Shown here piece after piece: positions 55,951 to 64,000 of a DNA stretch of 64,000 nt. Position numbers and translations under genes: made by a program. This stretch comes from Flavivirga spongiicola. GTDB lineage: Bacteria; Bacteroidota; Bacteroidia; Flavobacteriales; Flavobacteriaceae. Positions within the stretch are counted from its first letter, which is position 1, and the number at the start of each line of letters is the position of its first letter. Under the pieces are notes generated by a model that ran no database searches, had not been told where the DNA came from, and saw only the letters and a list, made by a program, of their open reading frames with translations. The stretch covers positions 2,515,001 to 2,579,000 of the forward strand of contig NZ_JAUOEO010000001.1 of the NCBI RefSeq assembly GCF_030540825.1, given 5' to 3'.

Positions 55951-57267
55951 ATGAAAAATTCAAATAAAATAAAAATATTGACCATATTCTTCGCATTGAG
56001 TATTGCTTTTTCTTGTAGTCTCAACGAAGGGGAAAGTTTAAATGGACCTCAAATTACTTCAATTTCTGAAGGACTCTCAAGACCAGAACTTCCACAGGTG
56101 GTTGCTGGAATATTATCAGATATGAGAATTGACATGGAAACAGAAAGAGATGTATTATCTGTATTAGGGAGAGAATATTGGCATCTTCAAAGTTCTGACC
56201 CAGGATGGGGGACAGAATTGGCTGCTGGATTGTTGAGTAATACGGCATTTTTTATAAACAGACCATATACTGCAAGGTACGCTGTCGTTAAGGAATGTAA
56301 TATTCTATTAGAAAGTTTAGAAGCGGAAAGCACTATTACAATTTTTTCTTCAGATGAAATAGCTGCTATTAGAGGGTTTGCAAATACAATAAAAGCTCAT
56401 GAATTGCTATCGGTTTTAAATTTGGTATATCAAAATGGGATAAGAACAGATGTGGCTGACCCTGATAATTTAGGCCCTTTTGAAACTTATGATGCAGCAT
56501 TAACTACCATTGCGGGGCTTTTAGATTCCGGCTTTACAGATCTTACTACTGGAGGAGAAGTGTCTCCTAACACTTTAGGTGTTTCTTACATAGAATTCAA
56601 TAGAGCTATTGCAGCTAGAGTTGCAGCATATCAAGGAAATATGGCAGGAGTTTTAAGTGCACTATCTGATTCTTTTATGGATATAAATGGTGACATGAAT
56701 TTGGGTGCTTATTTTCGATATTCAGCTGCAGGAGCAGATCAGTTAAATCCATTGTTTATTGCTTTGAATTCTGGCGATACAGGAGCTGCCGTAGCTTATC
56801 CCGATTTTATAGAAACCCCTTCTGTACCATCCTTCGAGCCTGGAGATACAAGATTAAATAAGGTTGTTGCTCGTGCTGACTTCCCTGTTCAATTAGAACT
56901 TGCTGGTATGGCTGGAGCATATGATGTATGGATATATCAATCTAGTACTGACCCTGTAGGAATAATAAGAAATGAGGAATTATTATTATTATATGCAGAG
57001 GCCAATATGGTTACCAATCCTGGTGAGGCAGAAGCAGCCATAGATGCTGTTAGAGCAGCTGCAGGATTAGGTGTAATTGGTGCTGGAAATGTTGATGAAG
57101 ATCAAATTATATTTGAAAGACGGTATTCTCTTTTTGGAGAAGGTCACCGTTGGATTGATATGCGACGTTTTGGAAGGCTCGCTGATATAAACCAAAGTTT
57201 TGATAGAGCTGGTGATATATCGCCAGTACCTAGTCAATTCCCTATTCCCCAAAGTGAGGGACAATAA
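55951..57267 (+). CDS. SusD/RagB-family outer-membrane lipoprotein
   Basis: This is a 438-residue surface lipoprotein. The lipobox AFSC (Cys22) is followed by SLNEGES. The TPR-like helical SusD fold shows in YWHLQSSDPGW, EIAAIRGFANTIKAHELLSVLNLVYQNGIRTD and the C-terminal block RNEELLLLYAEANMVTNPGEAEAAIDAVRAAAGLG ... FERRYSLFGEGHRWIDMRRFGRL, which is the diagnostic SusD end. The mature protein is short for the family but intact. It partners the SusC protein directly upstream. A terminator follows at 57301-57331. Confidence 0.94.
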   Translation: MKNSNKIKILTIFFALSIAFSCSLNEGESLNGPQITSISEGLSRPELPQVVAGILSDMRIDMETERDVLSVLGREYWHLQSSDPGWGTELAAGLLSNTAFFINRPYTARYAVVKECNILLESLEAESTITIFSSDEIAAIRGFANTIKAHELLSVLNLVYQNGIRTDVADPDNLGPFETYDAALTTIAGLLDSGFTDLTTGGEVSPNTLGVSYIEFNRAIAARVAAYQGNMAGVLSALSDSFMDINGDMNLGAYFRYSAAGADQLNPLFIALNSGDTGAAVAYPDFIETPSVPSFEPGDTRLNKVVARADFPVQLELAGMAGAYDVWIYQSSTDPVGIIRNEELLLLYAEANMVTNPGEAEAAIDAVRAAAGLGVIGAGNVDEDQIIFERRYSLFGEGHRWIDMRRFGRLADINQSFDRAGDISPVPSQFPIPQSEGQ

Positions 57268-57300
57268 TATTAAAAGGTATTCTCATAATTGAATAAAAAT

Positions 57301-57331
57301 GAAAAGCCTCAACATGACGTTGAGGCTTTTC
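57301..57331. terminator. Terminator between susD and the RND operon
   Basis: A perfect 13-bp stem (GAAAAGCCTCAAC / GTTGAGGCTTTTC) with a 5-base loop ATGAC can end transcription from both convergent units. Confidence 0.8.
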
Positions 57332-57411
57332 TGCTATTAATCAATCCTTTGTAAAGGTCTAAAGGATTTTTGTAACAACTATATTTCAAGCTGTTTTAGT
57401 TAAATTAGAAA

Positions 57412-60400
57412 TTAATCTAATCGTTTATCCATATTAAAAACTTCTTGAGGCTGGTTATTCGTACTTAAAACCTCTTTCAGTTCATTTTTTGAATATTTAG
57501 CTACTCTATTGCTATACAACCACATTTTAAATTTGGTTACTAAATAGAACAGTATAGGCACCACTATTAATGTTAGGAATGTCGCAACAAATAATCCATA
57601 AATAACAGTCCAAGCCAATGGCCCCCAGAAAATGACATTGTCACCTCCCATGTATATGTGTGGGTTGAACTCACTAAACAAAGTAAAGAAGTTGATGTTT
57701 AATCCGGTTGCTAAAGGAATTAAACCTAAAATAGTCGTGATAGCTGTTAATAATACAGGACGTAAACGCGCTTTCCCTCCTTTTATAATCGCTTCTAATA
57801 GATCCGAAGTTTCAAGATATTCATCATCCTCTAAATCGTGTTCTGCTTTTTTTCTGTCAATTAAAAGTTGCGTATAATCTAAGAGTACCACACCATTATT
57901 TACAACAATACCAGCTAATGAAATAATACCCATCATGGTCATCATAATTACGAAAGCACTACCGGTAGCAACAATACCGCCAAATACACCTATTAAACTC
58001 AAGAAAATGGCGAGCATAATAATCCCTGGCTTAGAAACAGAGTTAAATTGGAAAATTAGAATAAAGAAAATCAAGCCTAAACCTGTAAAGAAGGCACCCA
58101 TTAAAAATGCCATTTGCTTATTTTGTTCCTCTATTTGGCCTGTATAATCCACTTTAACAGATGCAGGTTGTTCCGTGTAACTCTGCATTTCATTTTGAAT
58201 TTGTGTAACTATGGCTCCAGCATCAGTAAATCCAGGCGCTAAAGCAGAGTATAATGTTACCACACGTCTAACATCTCTATGTTTTATAGCACTAAATCCA
58301 GAGGTGTTATTTTGCTTAGCGACTGTAGAAACAGGAATTTCTTTTATTTGTCCACTAGCAGGATCTCTAAAGGTGATTTTTTGGTTGAAAATAGCACTAG
58401 TATTATACCTGTTTTCTTCATTAAAACGCACATAAATATCATAGTCTTCCCCATCTTCTTTATAAATGCCTGCTTTGGCTCCAAAAATAGCATTACGCAA
58501 TTGTTGACCAACCTGACCAGAAGTGACACCTAATTCTCCGGCTTTTTTCCTATCTACCTGAACTTGCATGGCTGGCTTTGATTTGTTTACATCAATTTTT
58601 AATTCGTCAATACCTTGAATATTTTTCGAATTGATAAAATCACGCATTTTCTCAGCGGTTGCAATCAGTTCAGAATAGTCGTTGCCTTCTAATTCAAGAT
58701 TTATAGGATAACCTGCTGGTGGACCAACAGCATCTTTTTCAACTGAAATAGCAACACCAGGGTAAACATCTTTTAAATCTTCCTGTACTTTTTTAAGGAG
58801 AACATTACTATCGGCTCCATCTCTAAATTTATATTCACGCATGGTAGCTGTTATTTTACCACGATGCGGCATTTCTGCTTGAGAACCACCATCAGTTTGC
58901 GGGTTTCCTGCACCTGCACCAACTTGAGACACAGCACTTTCGGTTAAGAAATTAAAATCACCATGCATATAAGCTTCTTCGTTTATAATTTTATAAACAC
59001 GCGCTTCAATATCATTTGTAATAGCATTGGTTTTTTCAATATCTGTCCCTTCGGGGTATTCTATATATACTATAATTTGATTTGGCGTATTATCCGGGAA
59101 AAACTCCACTTTTGTACGTTGACTTCCAACAGATGCTCCAAAGCCCATAAAGGCTATAATTAGCAAAACAAATGTTCCGATAGCAATAATAGCAGGTTTC
59201 CTTCCGCTTAATGCGCCACGAAGTGTTTTTTCATAAAAACGTTCCCATTTAGGTAATACATTATTTTGAAACCCATTAGCCCAGCCTCTTAAGAATAAGC
59301 GATACAACCAAAGTAAAATAACAGTAACTATCATTAAGGTTCCCAAACCTCTATAGCTTCCACCAACAAGCATAATGAATAAACCAAGACCTCCAACAAT
59401 TGCAGAGATTTTGATAATGTTTTTTAAAGGCATGTCTTTATCCTCGGTAGTCATAAATTGAGATACCATAACGGAGTTAAAGAAGATAGCCACAAATAGA
59501 GAGGAGCCTAATACGACCGATAGGGTAATTGGGAAGTAAATCATAAATTGCCCCATAACGCCAGGCCATAAACCTAATGGAATAAATGCGGCTACTGTTG
59601 TTGCTGTAGATATGATAATTGGGAAAGCAATTTCGCCTATCCCTCTCTTAGCCGCTTCAATACGGCTCATACCTTCCTCACTCATTAAACGATAGACGTT
59701 TTCAACAACTACAATACCATTATCTACCAACATTCCAAGCCCCATAATAAGACCGAAAAGAATCATAGTATTCATAGTATATCCCAACATGTTTAAAATC
59801 ATAAGAGACATAAACATAGACATCGGGATCGCAAAACCAACAAACAGGGCATTTTTGAATCCTAAAAAGAACATTAAAACGGTTACCACTAGAATGATAC
59901 CAAATATGATATTGTTTACTAAATCATCAACCTGTCCAATAGTTTTTGAAGATTGGTCGTTTGCCACAGTGACTGTTAAATCCGGAGGAAATACGTTGTC
60001 AACGGCCTCTTTAATGATCACTTCAATTTGTTCTGCAGCAGCCACCATGTTTTTTCCAGCACGCTTTTTAACGTCTAACATCACAACAGGTGCGCCAAAT
60101 TCTCTGGCGTAAGTTGTTTTGTCCTCATCTTTAAAAGTAACTTGAGCAATATCTTTTAAATAAATAGGGTGCTCTTTTTCAGATTTTACTACAAAACTTT
60201 CAAGTTCATCTGGTTCATCAATTTCACCAATAATTCTAATAGTACGTCTCTGTCCGCTTGTAATTAAATTACCGGCAGACATCGTCATATTTTCTCTGCT
60301 AATCGTATTAATGATATCATCAAAACTTACTTGAGCTGCCATCATTTTATAGATGTCTACGGCCACTTCTACTTCTTTTTCCTGAGCACCTCGAATATCA

Positions 60401-60972
60401 ACTTGCTTGATTTCCTGCAAACTTTCAATCTCGTCTTCCAGATATTCCCCGTATTCCTTTAATTTGTCGATAGGGTAATCTCCAGAGATATTAATATTGA
60501 GGATTGGAATCTCCTCAGACATGCTTAAATCGAAAATATTAGGTTCTACTTTAGCCCCATTAAATGTTGGCCAATCTTCGCCAGACGTTTCTGTATCTAC
60601 TTCGTCTTTTACTTTTTGTTTTGCTGCATCGACAGAAATATTCTCATCGAATTCTACAATAATAATAGAATAGTCCTCTTGAGATGTCGATGTGATTTCA
60701 ACAACATTACTAACCGTTTTGAGCTTGTCTTCAATAGGGTCAGTGATGAGTTTTTCAATATCCTCGGCAGTATTCCCTGGATACACAGAGCTGATATAAA
60801 TTTTGGTTTCTTTAATTTCCGGGAAACTCTCTCTGGGCATACTAAAATAGGCACCAGCACCAAGAAACAAGATCAAGGCAATTAAAACATACATGGTTGT
60901 TTTATTGTTAATTGCCCATGACGATAAACCAAACTCTTTATCTACTTTCTTTTGTTTTTTATTTTTACTCAT
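57412..60972 (-). CDS. RND efflux transporter, inner-membrane permease
   Basis: This is a 1186-residue AcrB-like proton-driven pump subunit. It opens with the cytosolic KKQKKVDKEFGLSSWAINNKTTMYVLIALILFLG. The pore/porter domains then contain FPEIKETKIYISSVYPGNTAEDIEKLITDPIE, and GLIMGLGMLVDNGIVVVENVYR is helix 4. There the AcrB Asp-Asp proton pair reads Asp-Asn, a variant I associate with HAE-type pumps in this phylum. Two additional hydrophobic segments (about 510-565, IIKISAIVGGLGLFIMLVGG ... TLMIVTVILLWLYRLFL) lie in the central cytosolic loop, making it longer than the usual 1040-1060 residues. The second half has the periplasmic repeat and the last helices (GIISLAGIVVNNGVVLLDY). It is the last gene of the efflux operon. 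Confidence 0.95.
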   Translation of the reverse strand: MSKNKKQKKVDKEFGLSSWAINNKTTMYVLIALILFLGAGAYFSMPRESFPEIKETKIYISSVYPGNTAEDIEKLITDPIEDKLKTVSNVVEITSTSQEDYSIIIVEFDENISVDAAKQKVKDEVDTETSGEDWPTFNGAKVEPNIFDLSMSEEIPILNINISGDYPIDKLKEYGEYLEDEIESLQEIKQVDIRGAQEKEVEVAVDIYKMMAAQVSFDDIINTISRENMTMSAGNLITSGQRRTIRIIGEIDEPDELESFVVKSEKEHPIYLKDIAQVTFKDEDKTTYAREFGAPVVMLDVKKRAGKNMVAAAEQIEVIIKEAVDNVFPPDLTVTVANDQSSKTIGQVDDLVNNIIFGIILVVTVLMFFLGFKNALFVGFAIPMSMFMSLMILNMLGYTMNTMILFGLIMGLGMLVDNGIVVVENVYRLMSEEGMSRIEAAKRGIGEIAFPIIISTATTVAAFIPLGLWPGVMGQFMIYFPITLSVVLGSSLFVAIFFNSVMVSQFMTTEDKDMPLKNIIKISAIVGGLGLFIMLVGGSYRGLGTLMIVTVILLWLYRLFLRGWANGFQNNVLPKWERFYEKTLRGALSGRKPAIIAIGTFVLLIIAFMGFGASVGSQRTKVEFFPDNTPNQIIVYIEYPEGTDIEKTNAITNDIEARVYKIINEEAYMHGDFNFLTESAVSQVGAGAGNPQTDGGSQAEMPHRGKITATMREYKFRDGADSNVLLKKVQEDLKDVYPGVAISVEKDAVGPPAGYPINLELEGNDYSELIATAEKMRDFINSKNIQGIDELKIDVNKSKPAMQVQVDRKKAGELGVTSGQVGQQLRNAIFGAKAGIYKEDGEDYDIYVRFNEENRYNTSAIFNQKITFRDPASGQIKEIPVSTVAKQNNTSGFSAIKHRDVRRVVTLYSALAPGFTDAGAIVTQIQNEMQSYTEQPASVKVDYTGQIEEQNKQMAFLMGAFFTGLGLIFFILIFQFNSVSKPGIIMLAIFLSLIGVFGGIVATGSAFVIMMTMMGIISLAGIVVNNGVVLLDYTQLLIDRKKAEHDLEDDEYLETSDLLEAIIKGGKARLRPVLLTAITTILGLIPLATGLNINFFTLFSEFNPHIYMGGDNVIFWGPLAWTVIYGLFVATFLTLIVVPILFYLVTKFKMWLYSNRVAKYSKNELKEVLSTNNQPQEVFNMDKRLD

Positions 60973-60994
60973 TAGTTTTTAGAATTTAGTTTGA

Positions 60995-62164
60995 TTATTC
61001 TACAACAAGTATTTTTACTTCTTGTCCATCTTTAACGCTTCTAGCGCCTTCATCAATAATCTCATTACCATTATCTAAACCAGAAAGGACTTCTATATAA
61101 TCGCCTTGTGTTTTTCCAGTTTCAATAATAACACGTTTTGCTTTCGCTTTGTTTTCAACTTTATCAGTTACGGTATAAACATATTGTTGACCTTCGGCAT
61201 TTTCAGAAATAATACTTTGAGGTATTAATATGGCTTTTTCGTTTTTATAATCGTTAATTTTAAGCTTCGCTGTTAAGTTGGGCTTTATAGATTTATCTTT
61301 ATTTGAAACAGCCACTTCAATTTTAAAAGTTCGGTTTGCAGGATTTATAAAATTTCCTGCCTGACGAATTTTTGCATCCATCTTTTTTCCAAGTATCGGA
61401 AATTCTACCTGTACATCTTTGCCTGGTGTTATATTAGAAATGTAACGCTCCGGTACATCTGTTTCAATGTACATGTCTCGAAGATTTACGATTCTAAAAA
61501 GTTGGGATTGTCCTGGGGCAACCACACTTCCTTGTTCTGAAATAACATCGTCGATAGTACCAGAAAATGGTGCACGAACCACTGTTTTTCCAACTTGTTG
61601 TTGTAATTGATTAACAGCTCTTTGCTGTGCCTCATAAGTAGATTTAGCTTGCAAATACTGAATTTCACTTCCTATTTTTTGATTCCATAAACGTTCCTGA
61701 CGTTCAAAAGTTGTTTTTGCTAACTCAGCTTGAATTTGTAGTTGTGCTACTTGTTGGCTTAAACCACCGTCATCAATTTTTGCTAGTATTTGTCCTTTAA
61801 CTACTTTTTGTCCTTCTTTAACATAAACTCTTGTTAATGTTCCTGAGTATTCAGGGTATATTACAAGGTTTTTCTTTGTGCTCACATTTCCTTGTAATTC
61901 TACATAGTGATTAAACACAGCTTCCTTTGTCTCAAAAGTGGTAATTAAAGGAATTCTTTCTTGTGGATCCAGCTTTTTAATTTCTGATTCTAATTGCTTT
62001 AATTGCGAAGAAATTTCCTGAGCAGAAGCATCTAATTCTGCTTTCTTTTTTCTTATCTGTTCTAAATTTCCAGAAGCTATAATATCTTCAACAGCCATTT
62101 TTTTATCGGCTCCACAAGATGCTAAAACAAGTGTTACGAATGATAGGATTAATATATTTTTCAT
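60995..62164 (-). CDS. RND efflux periplasmic adaptor (membrane fusion protein)
   Basis: This is a 389-residue lipoprotein adaptor. The lipobox is VLASC (Cys17). A helical hairpin (about 30-70 and 135-190) and a lipoyl half-motif pair (GTLTRVYVKEGQKVVKGQILAKIDDG, and VVRAPFSGTIDDVISEQGSVVAPGQ) are followed by the beta-barrel (RNL... VEFPILGKKMDAKIRQAGNFI) and a membrane-proximal domain ending GQEVKILVVE. It links the RND pump to the TolC channel. Operon order is TetR-TolC-adaptor-pump, with 22 bp before the pump gene. Confidence 0.95.
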   Translation of the reverse strand: MKNILILSFVTLVLASCGADKKMAVEDIIASGNLEQIRKKKAELDASAQEISSQLKQLESEIKKLDPQERIPLITTFETKEAVFNHYVELQGNVSTKKNLVIYPEYSGTLTRVYVKEGQKVVKGQILAKIDDGGLSQQVAQLQIQAELAKTTFERQERLWNQKIGSEIQYLQAKSTYEAQQRAVNQLQQQVGKTVVRAPFSGTIDDVISEQGSVVAPGQSQLFRIVNLRDMYIETDVPERYISNITPGKDVQVEFPILGKKMDAKIRQAGNFINPANRTFKIEVAVSNKDKSIKPNLTAKLKINDYKNEKAILIPQSIISENAEGQQYVYTVTDKVENKAKAKRVIIETGKTQGDYIEVLSGLDNGNEIIDEGARSVKDGQEVKILVVE

Positions 62165-62177
62165 TGTTTATGATTGA

Positions 62178-63521
62178 TTAATTGTTAATAGTGTTTAATA
62201 CTGTTTCTAATTCAGCTTTTTTATTTATGACATCAAGCATGGCTTGTAAAAACTCTTGTTGAGAACTGTATAATTGTATTTGGGCTTGTCTTAATTCGAA
62301 ACTTGAAGCAATCCCTTCGAAAAACTTCGTTTGGTTTTTCTGCTCTATACGTTCAGCCAGATTCAGATTTTGCTTTTTGTTATCGTAATCTTCAATAGCA
62401 AATTGATAATCACTTTTTGCTGATGCTATTTGAAATTTTAATTTTTGCTGAGTCTCAGTTAAGTCTTCTTTTGCTTTTTCAAGATTTATTCTAGCGCGTT
62501 GCGTTGATGCGCCTCTTCCACCAGAACTAAAAATTGGAATATTCATACTAACACCCACTAATGAGGAACCAAACCATGTTTGATCTTTTTTTAGAAAATC
62601 AAAATTTTCGTTATTTCCGGAATAGCCACCATTAATAAACCCTTTTAATGTTGGTAATGCCTTACTTCTTTCAAGTTTTAAAAGAAGCTCTTTTGATACC
62701 TTGTCATTTTCTGCAATTCTAAAATCAATATTATTTTCTATATTCTCTTCAGCATTAAGGAGATCTAAGGTAATGTTTTGTGCTGTTAAGCTTTCTAAAT
62801 TATCAGTCAACATGGTTTTAGAATTTATTTCTGTCCCCAATGTTATATTTAACATTTGGTATGCTAATGTTTTTAAACGAGTCGTGTTATTTAAATTACT
62901 TTCAACACCAGATAATGTAATTTGTAACTGTTCTACACTCTCTTCTTCTTCTAGACCGTTTTCATATATTTTAGTAGTTTCGTTAAGGTTTTTCTTTAAA
63001 ACTGCTATGTTGCGTTCTAAAATTTTTACGCTTTCTTCGGCTAGTAATACATTTCCGTAAGCGTTTATTACGGCTTTTCTAACTTCTAAATCGGTTTTTT
63101 CTTTAGCATTTTTAGAGATTTCTAAAAACACTTTTGCTGATTGCAAACCAACCAAATATGAACCGTCAAAAATTAATTGCTCTAACTTTACTGTGGCATT
63201 TAAAGTTTGTTTAGTACCAAATGCAACTTCAGAAAACTCTCCAGGATTTCCTCCAAAAAACTCCGCTGGGATCAAAGAAACTTGTTGCTTTAACCAATTA
63301 TTATAATCAATACTGGCACTTATTTGAGGTAATCCAATAGTTGTGGTTTCCCACTTTTGTTTTTCAGCTGCTTTAATATCTCGTGCTGCATTTTTTGCAG
63401 TTCTGTTGTTTTCTAATGCAAAATCTATCGCTTCCTGTAAGGAGAAACTTTTAGTGTTTTCCTGAGAAAACATGGCAATAGAGCATAATAAACTAAATAT
63501 TAATATTAGTTTGTTCTTCAT
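62178..63521 (-). CDS. TolC-family outer-membrane efflux protein
   Basis: This is a 447-residue outer-membrane channel protein. The signal peptide ends AMFSQ (about residue 20). It has two related halves of long alpha-helices with beta-strands (ISLQEAIDFALENNRTAKNAARDIKAAEKQKWETTTIGLPQISASIDY; later KALPTLKGFINGGYSGN ... SLVGVSMNIPIFSSGGRGASTQRARINLEKA), as in TolC/OMF proteins. It ends in a helical LETVLNTINN. The gene starts 1 bp after the regulator stop, so both are on one message. Confidence 0.94.
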   Translation of the reverse strand: MKNKLILIFSLLCSIAMFSQENTKSFSLQEAIDFALENNRTAKNAARDIKAAEKQKWETTTIGLPQISASIDYNNWLKQQVSLIPAEFFGGNPGEFSEVAFGTKQTLNATVKLEQLIFDGSYLVGLQSAKVFLEISKNAKEKTDLEVRKAVINAYGNVLLAEESVKILERNIAVLKKNLNETTKIYENGLEEEESVEQLQITLSGVESNLNNTTRLKTLAYQMLNITLGTEINSKTMLTDNLESLTAQNITLDLLNAEENIENNIDFRIAENDKVSKELLLKLERSKALPTLKGFINGGYSGNNENFDFLKKDQTWFGSSLVGVSMNIPIFSSGGRGASTQRARINLEKAKEDLTETQQKLKFQIASAKSDYQFAIEDYDNKKQNLNLAERIEQKNQTKFFEGIASSFELRQAQIQLYSSQQEFLQAMLDVINKKAELETVLNTINN

Positions 63522-63522
63522 T

Positions 63523-64000
63523 TTATGATTGATTTGATGTTATAAATTTGTTTAATATATTAAAGCCTTTTTCGGTAACGATGGCTCTTAAATGATATTC
63601 TAAATAACTCTCCATTAAGTAATCCATAGTATACATTGTCAGTGGAAAAATGGAGCCATCTTTTATACCCGTCATACCATTAAAATACATTCTGGATATA
63701 AAATCTACATTAATATTTGATCTGAATAATTCGGTGTCAACACCTTTTTGAAGGCTATCTTTAACCGAATCGTGCATCTTTTCAAATTGCCTAAGTTTTA
63801 GCACATCATATATTTGTGGATAATATTTTTTTAACTGAAATTGAGGAGATGATTTTTCACTTTTTAAGTGATGCATCACAAACATTTTAATGTCATATAA
63901 TTCTTCAATAGGGTTGTTTGAAGCTTCACAAATTGTATCAATACCGTCGCAAATATTTTCAAATAGTTCAAACGTTACAGCTTCAACTAATTTAGTTTTA
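63523..64000 (-). CDS. TetR/AcrR-family regulator, C-terminal part (cut by the right edge)
   Basis: The frame is open through 64000, with no stop before the window edge. The ATG at 63885 is internal. The visible 159 codons (KTKLVEAVTFELFENICDG ... MFVMHHLKSEKSSPQFQLKKYYPQIYDVLKLRQFE ... FISRMYFNGMTGIKDGSIF) are all-helical and resemble the ligand-binding domain of TetR-family regulators. The DNA-binding N-terminus lies outside. It is the first gene of the efflux operon and is probably its local repressor, by inference from position. Confidence 0.75.
   Translation of the reverse strand, partial: KTKLVEAVTFELFENICDGIDTICEASNNPIEELYDIKMFVMHHLKSEKSSPQFQLKKYYPQIYDVLKLRQFEKMHDSVKDSLQKGVDTELFRSNINVDFISRMYFNGMTGIKDGSIFPLTMYTMDYLMESYLEYHLRAIVTEKGFNILNKFITSNQS

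Noticed and set aside
1-64000. tRNA, rRNA, riboswitch, transposase and prophage genes
   Set aside because: Reading through the intergenic regions on both strands gave no cloverleaf, rRNA segment or integrase/transposase ORF that I could support. A covariance-model scan would be needed to exclude small RNAs.

Overview
The window is AT-rich, densely coded DNA from a member of the Flavobacteriia (Bacteroidota), most likely a marine or environmental Flavobacteriaceae. The case rests on TonB-dependent receptors with carboxypeptidase-like N-terminal domains, a SusC/SusD pair, a type IX secretion (T9SS) C-terminal sorting domain, lipoproteins with acidic residues after the lipobox, -7 boxes of the TAnnTTTG type, weak Shine-Dalgarno sites, and several families of palindromic intergenic repeats. 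I see no rRNA, tRNA, CRISPR array, transposase, integrase or prophage gene.

Layout. 1-4490: the end of a sensor kinase, its response regulator, then a secreted M48 peptidase and a VWA/TPR protein that look co-transcribed from a promoter carrying a perfect TTACGG/CCGTAA inverted repeat. 4911-13962: a nitrogen block, with gltBD (glutamate synthase) on the minus strand and a porin, a P-II protein and an Amt ammonium transporter on the plus strand; the intergenic region carries two copies of a CCTAT-N5-ATAGG dyad. 14025-15240: a small accessory island with an LRR membrane protein, an attC-like structure, a truncated ORF and a 26-bp perfect palindrome. 15298-22868: ppc, an unrecognised Cys-rich 602-residue protein, and nadA-nadB. 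23022-25010: a short SSB, a coiled-coil protein, two small unlisted genes and 10-bp iterated motifs. 25074-28917: a run of same-strand genes (serine hydrolase, two DinB proteins, GNAT acetyltransferase, zinc-finger protein, GIDE-like membrane protein). 28945-36318: CBS protein, TPR protein, a duplicated beta-helix-like lipoprotein with its TonB-dependent receptor, and a stranded receptor N-terminus. 36482-49400: dgt, a T9SS-exported propeller protein and lipoprotein, dxs and tadA (divergent), a CLC chloride-channel homologue and aspS. 49865-57267: two TonB-dependent receptors sharing a duplicated promoter and N-terminus, the second with a SusD partner. 57412-64000: a TetR-TolC-adaptor-RND efflux operon on the minus strand, with the regulator cut by the window edge.

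Most genes are housekeeping or typical flavobacterial accessory genes. The points most worth a second look are the putative nitrogen-control dyads shared between the amt and gltB promoters, the activator-position palindrome beside the two-component system, the attC-like cassette boundary with its broken neighbour, the uncharacterised Cys-rich protein, the small genes at 24337 and 24727, and a CLC protein with Gln at the gating-glutamate position.
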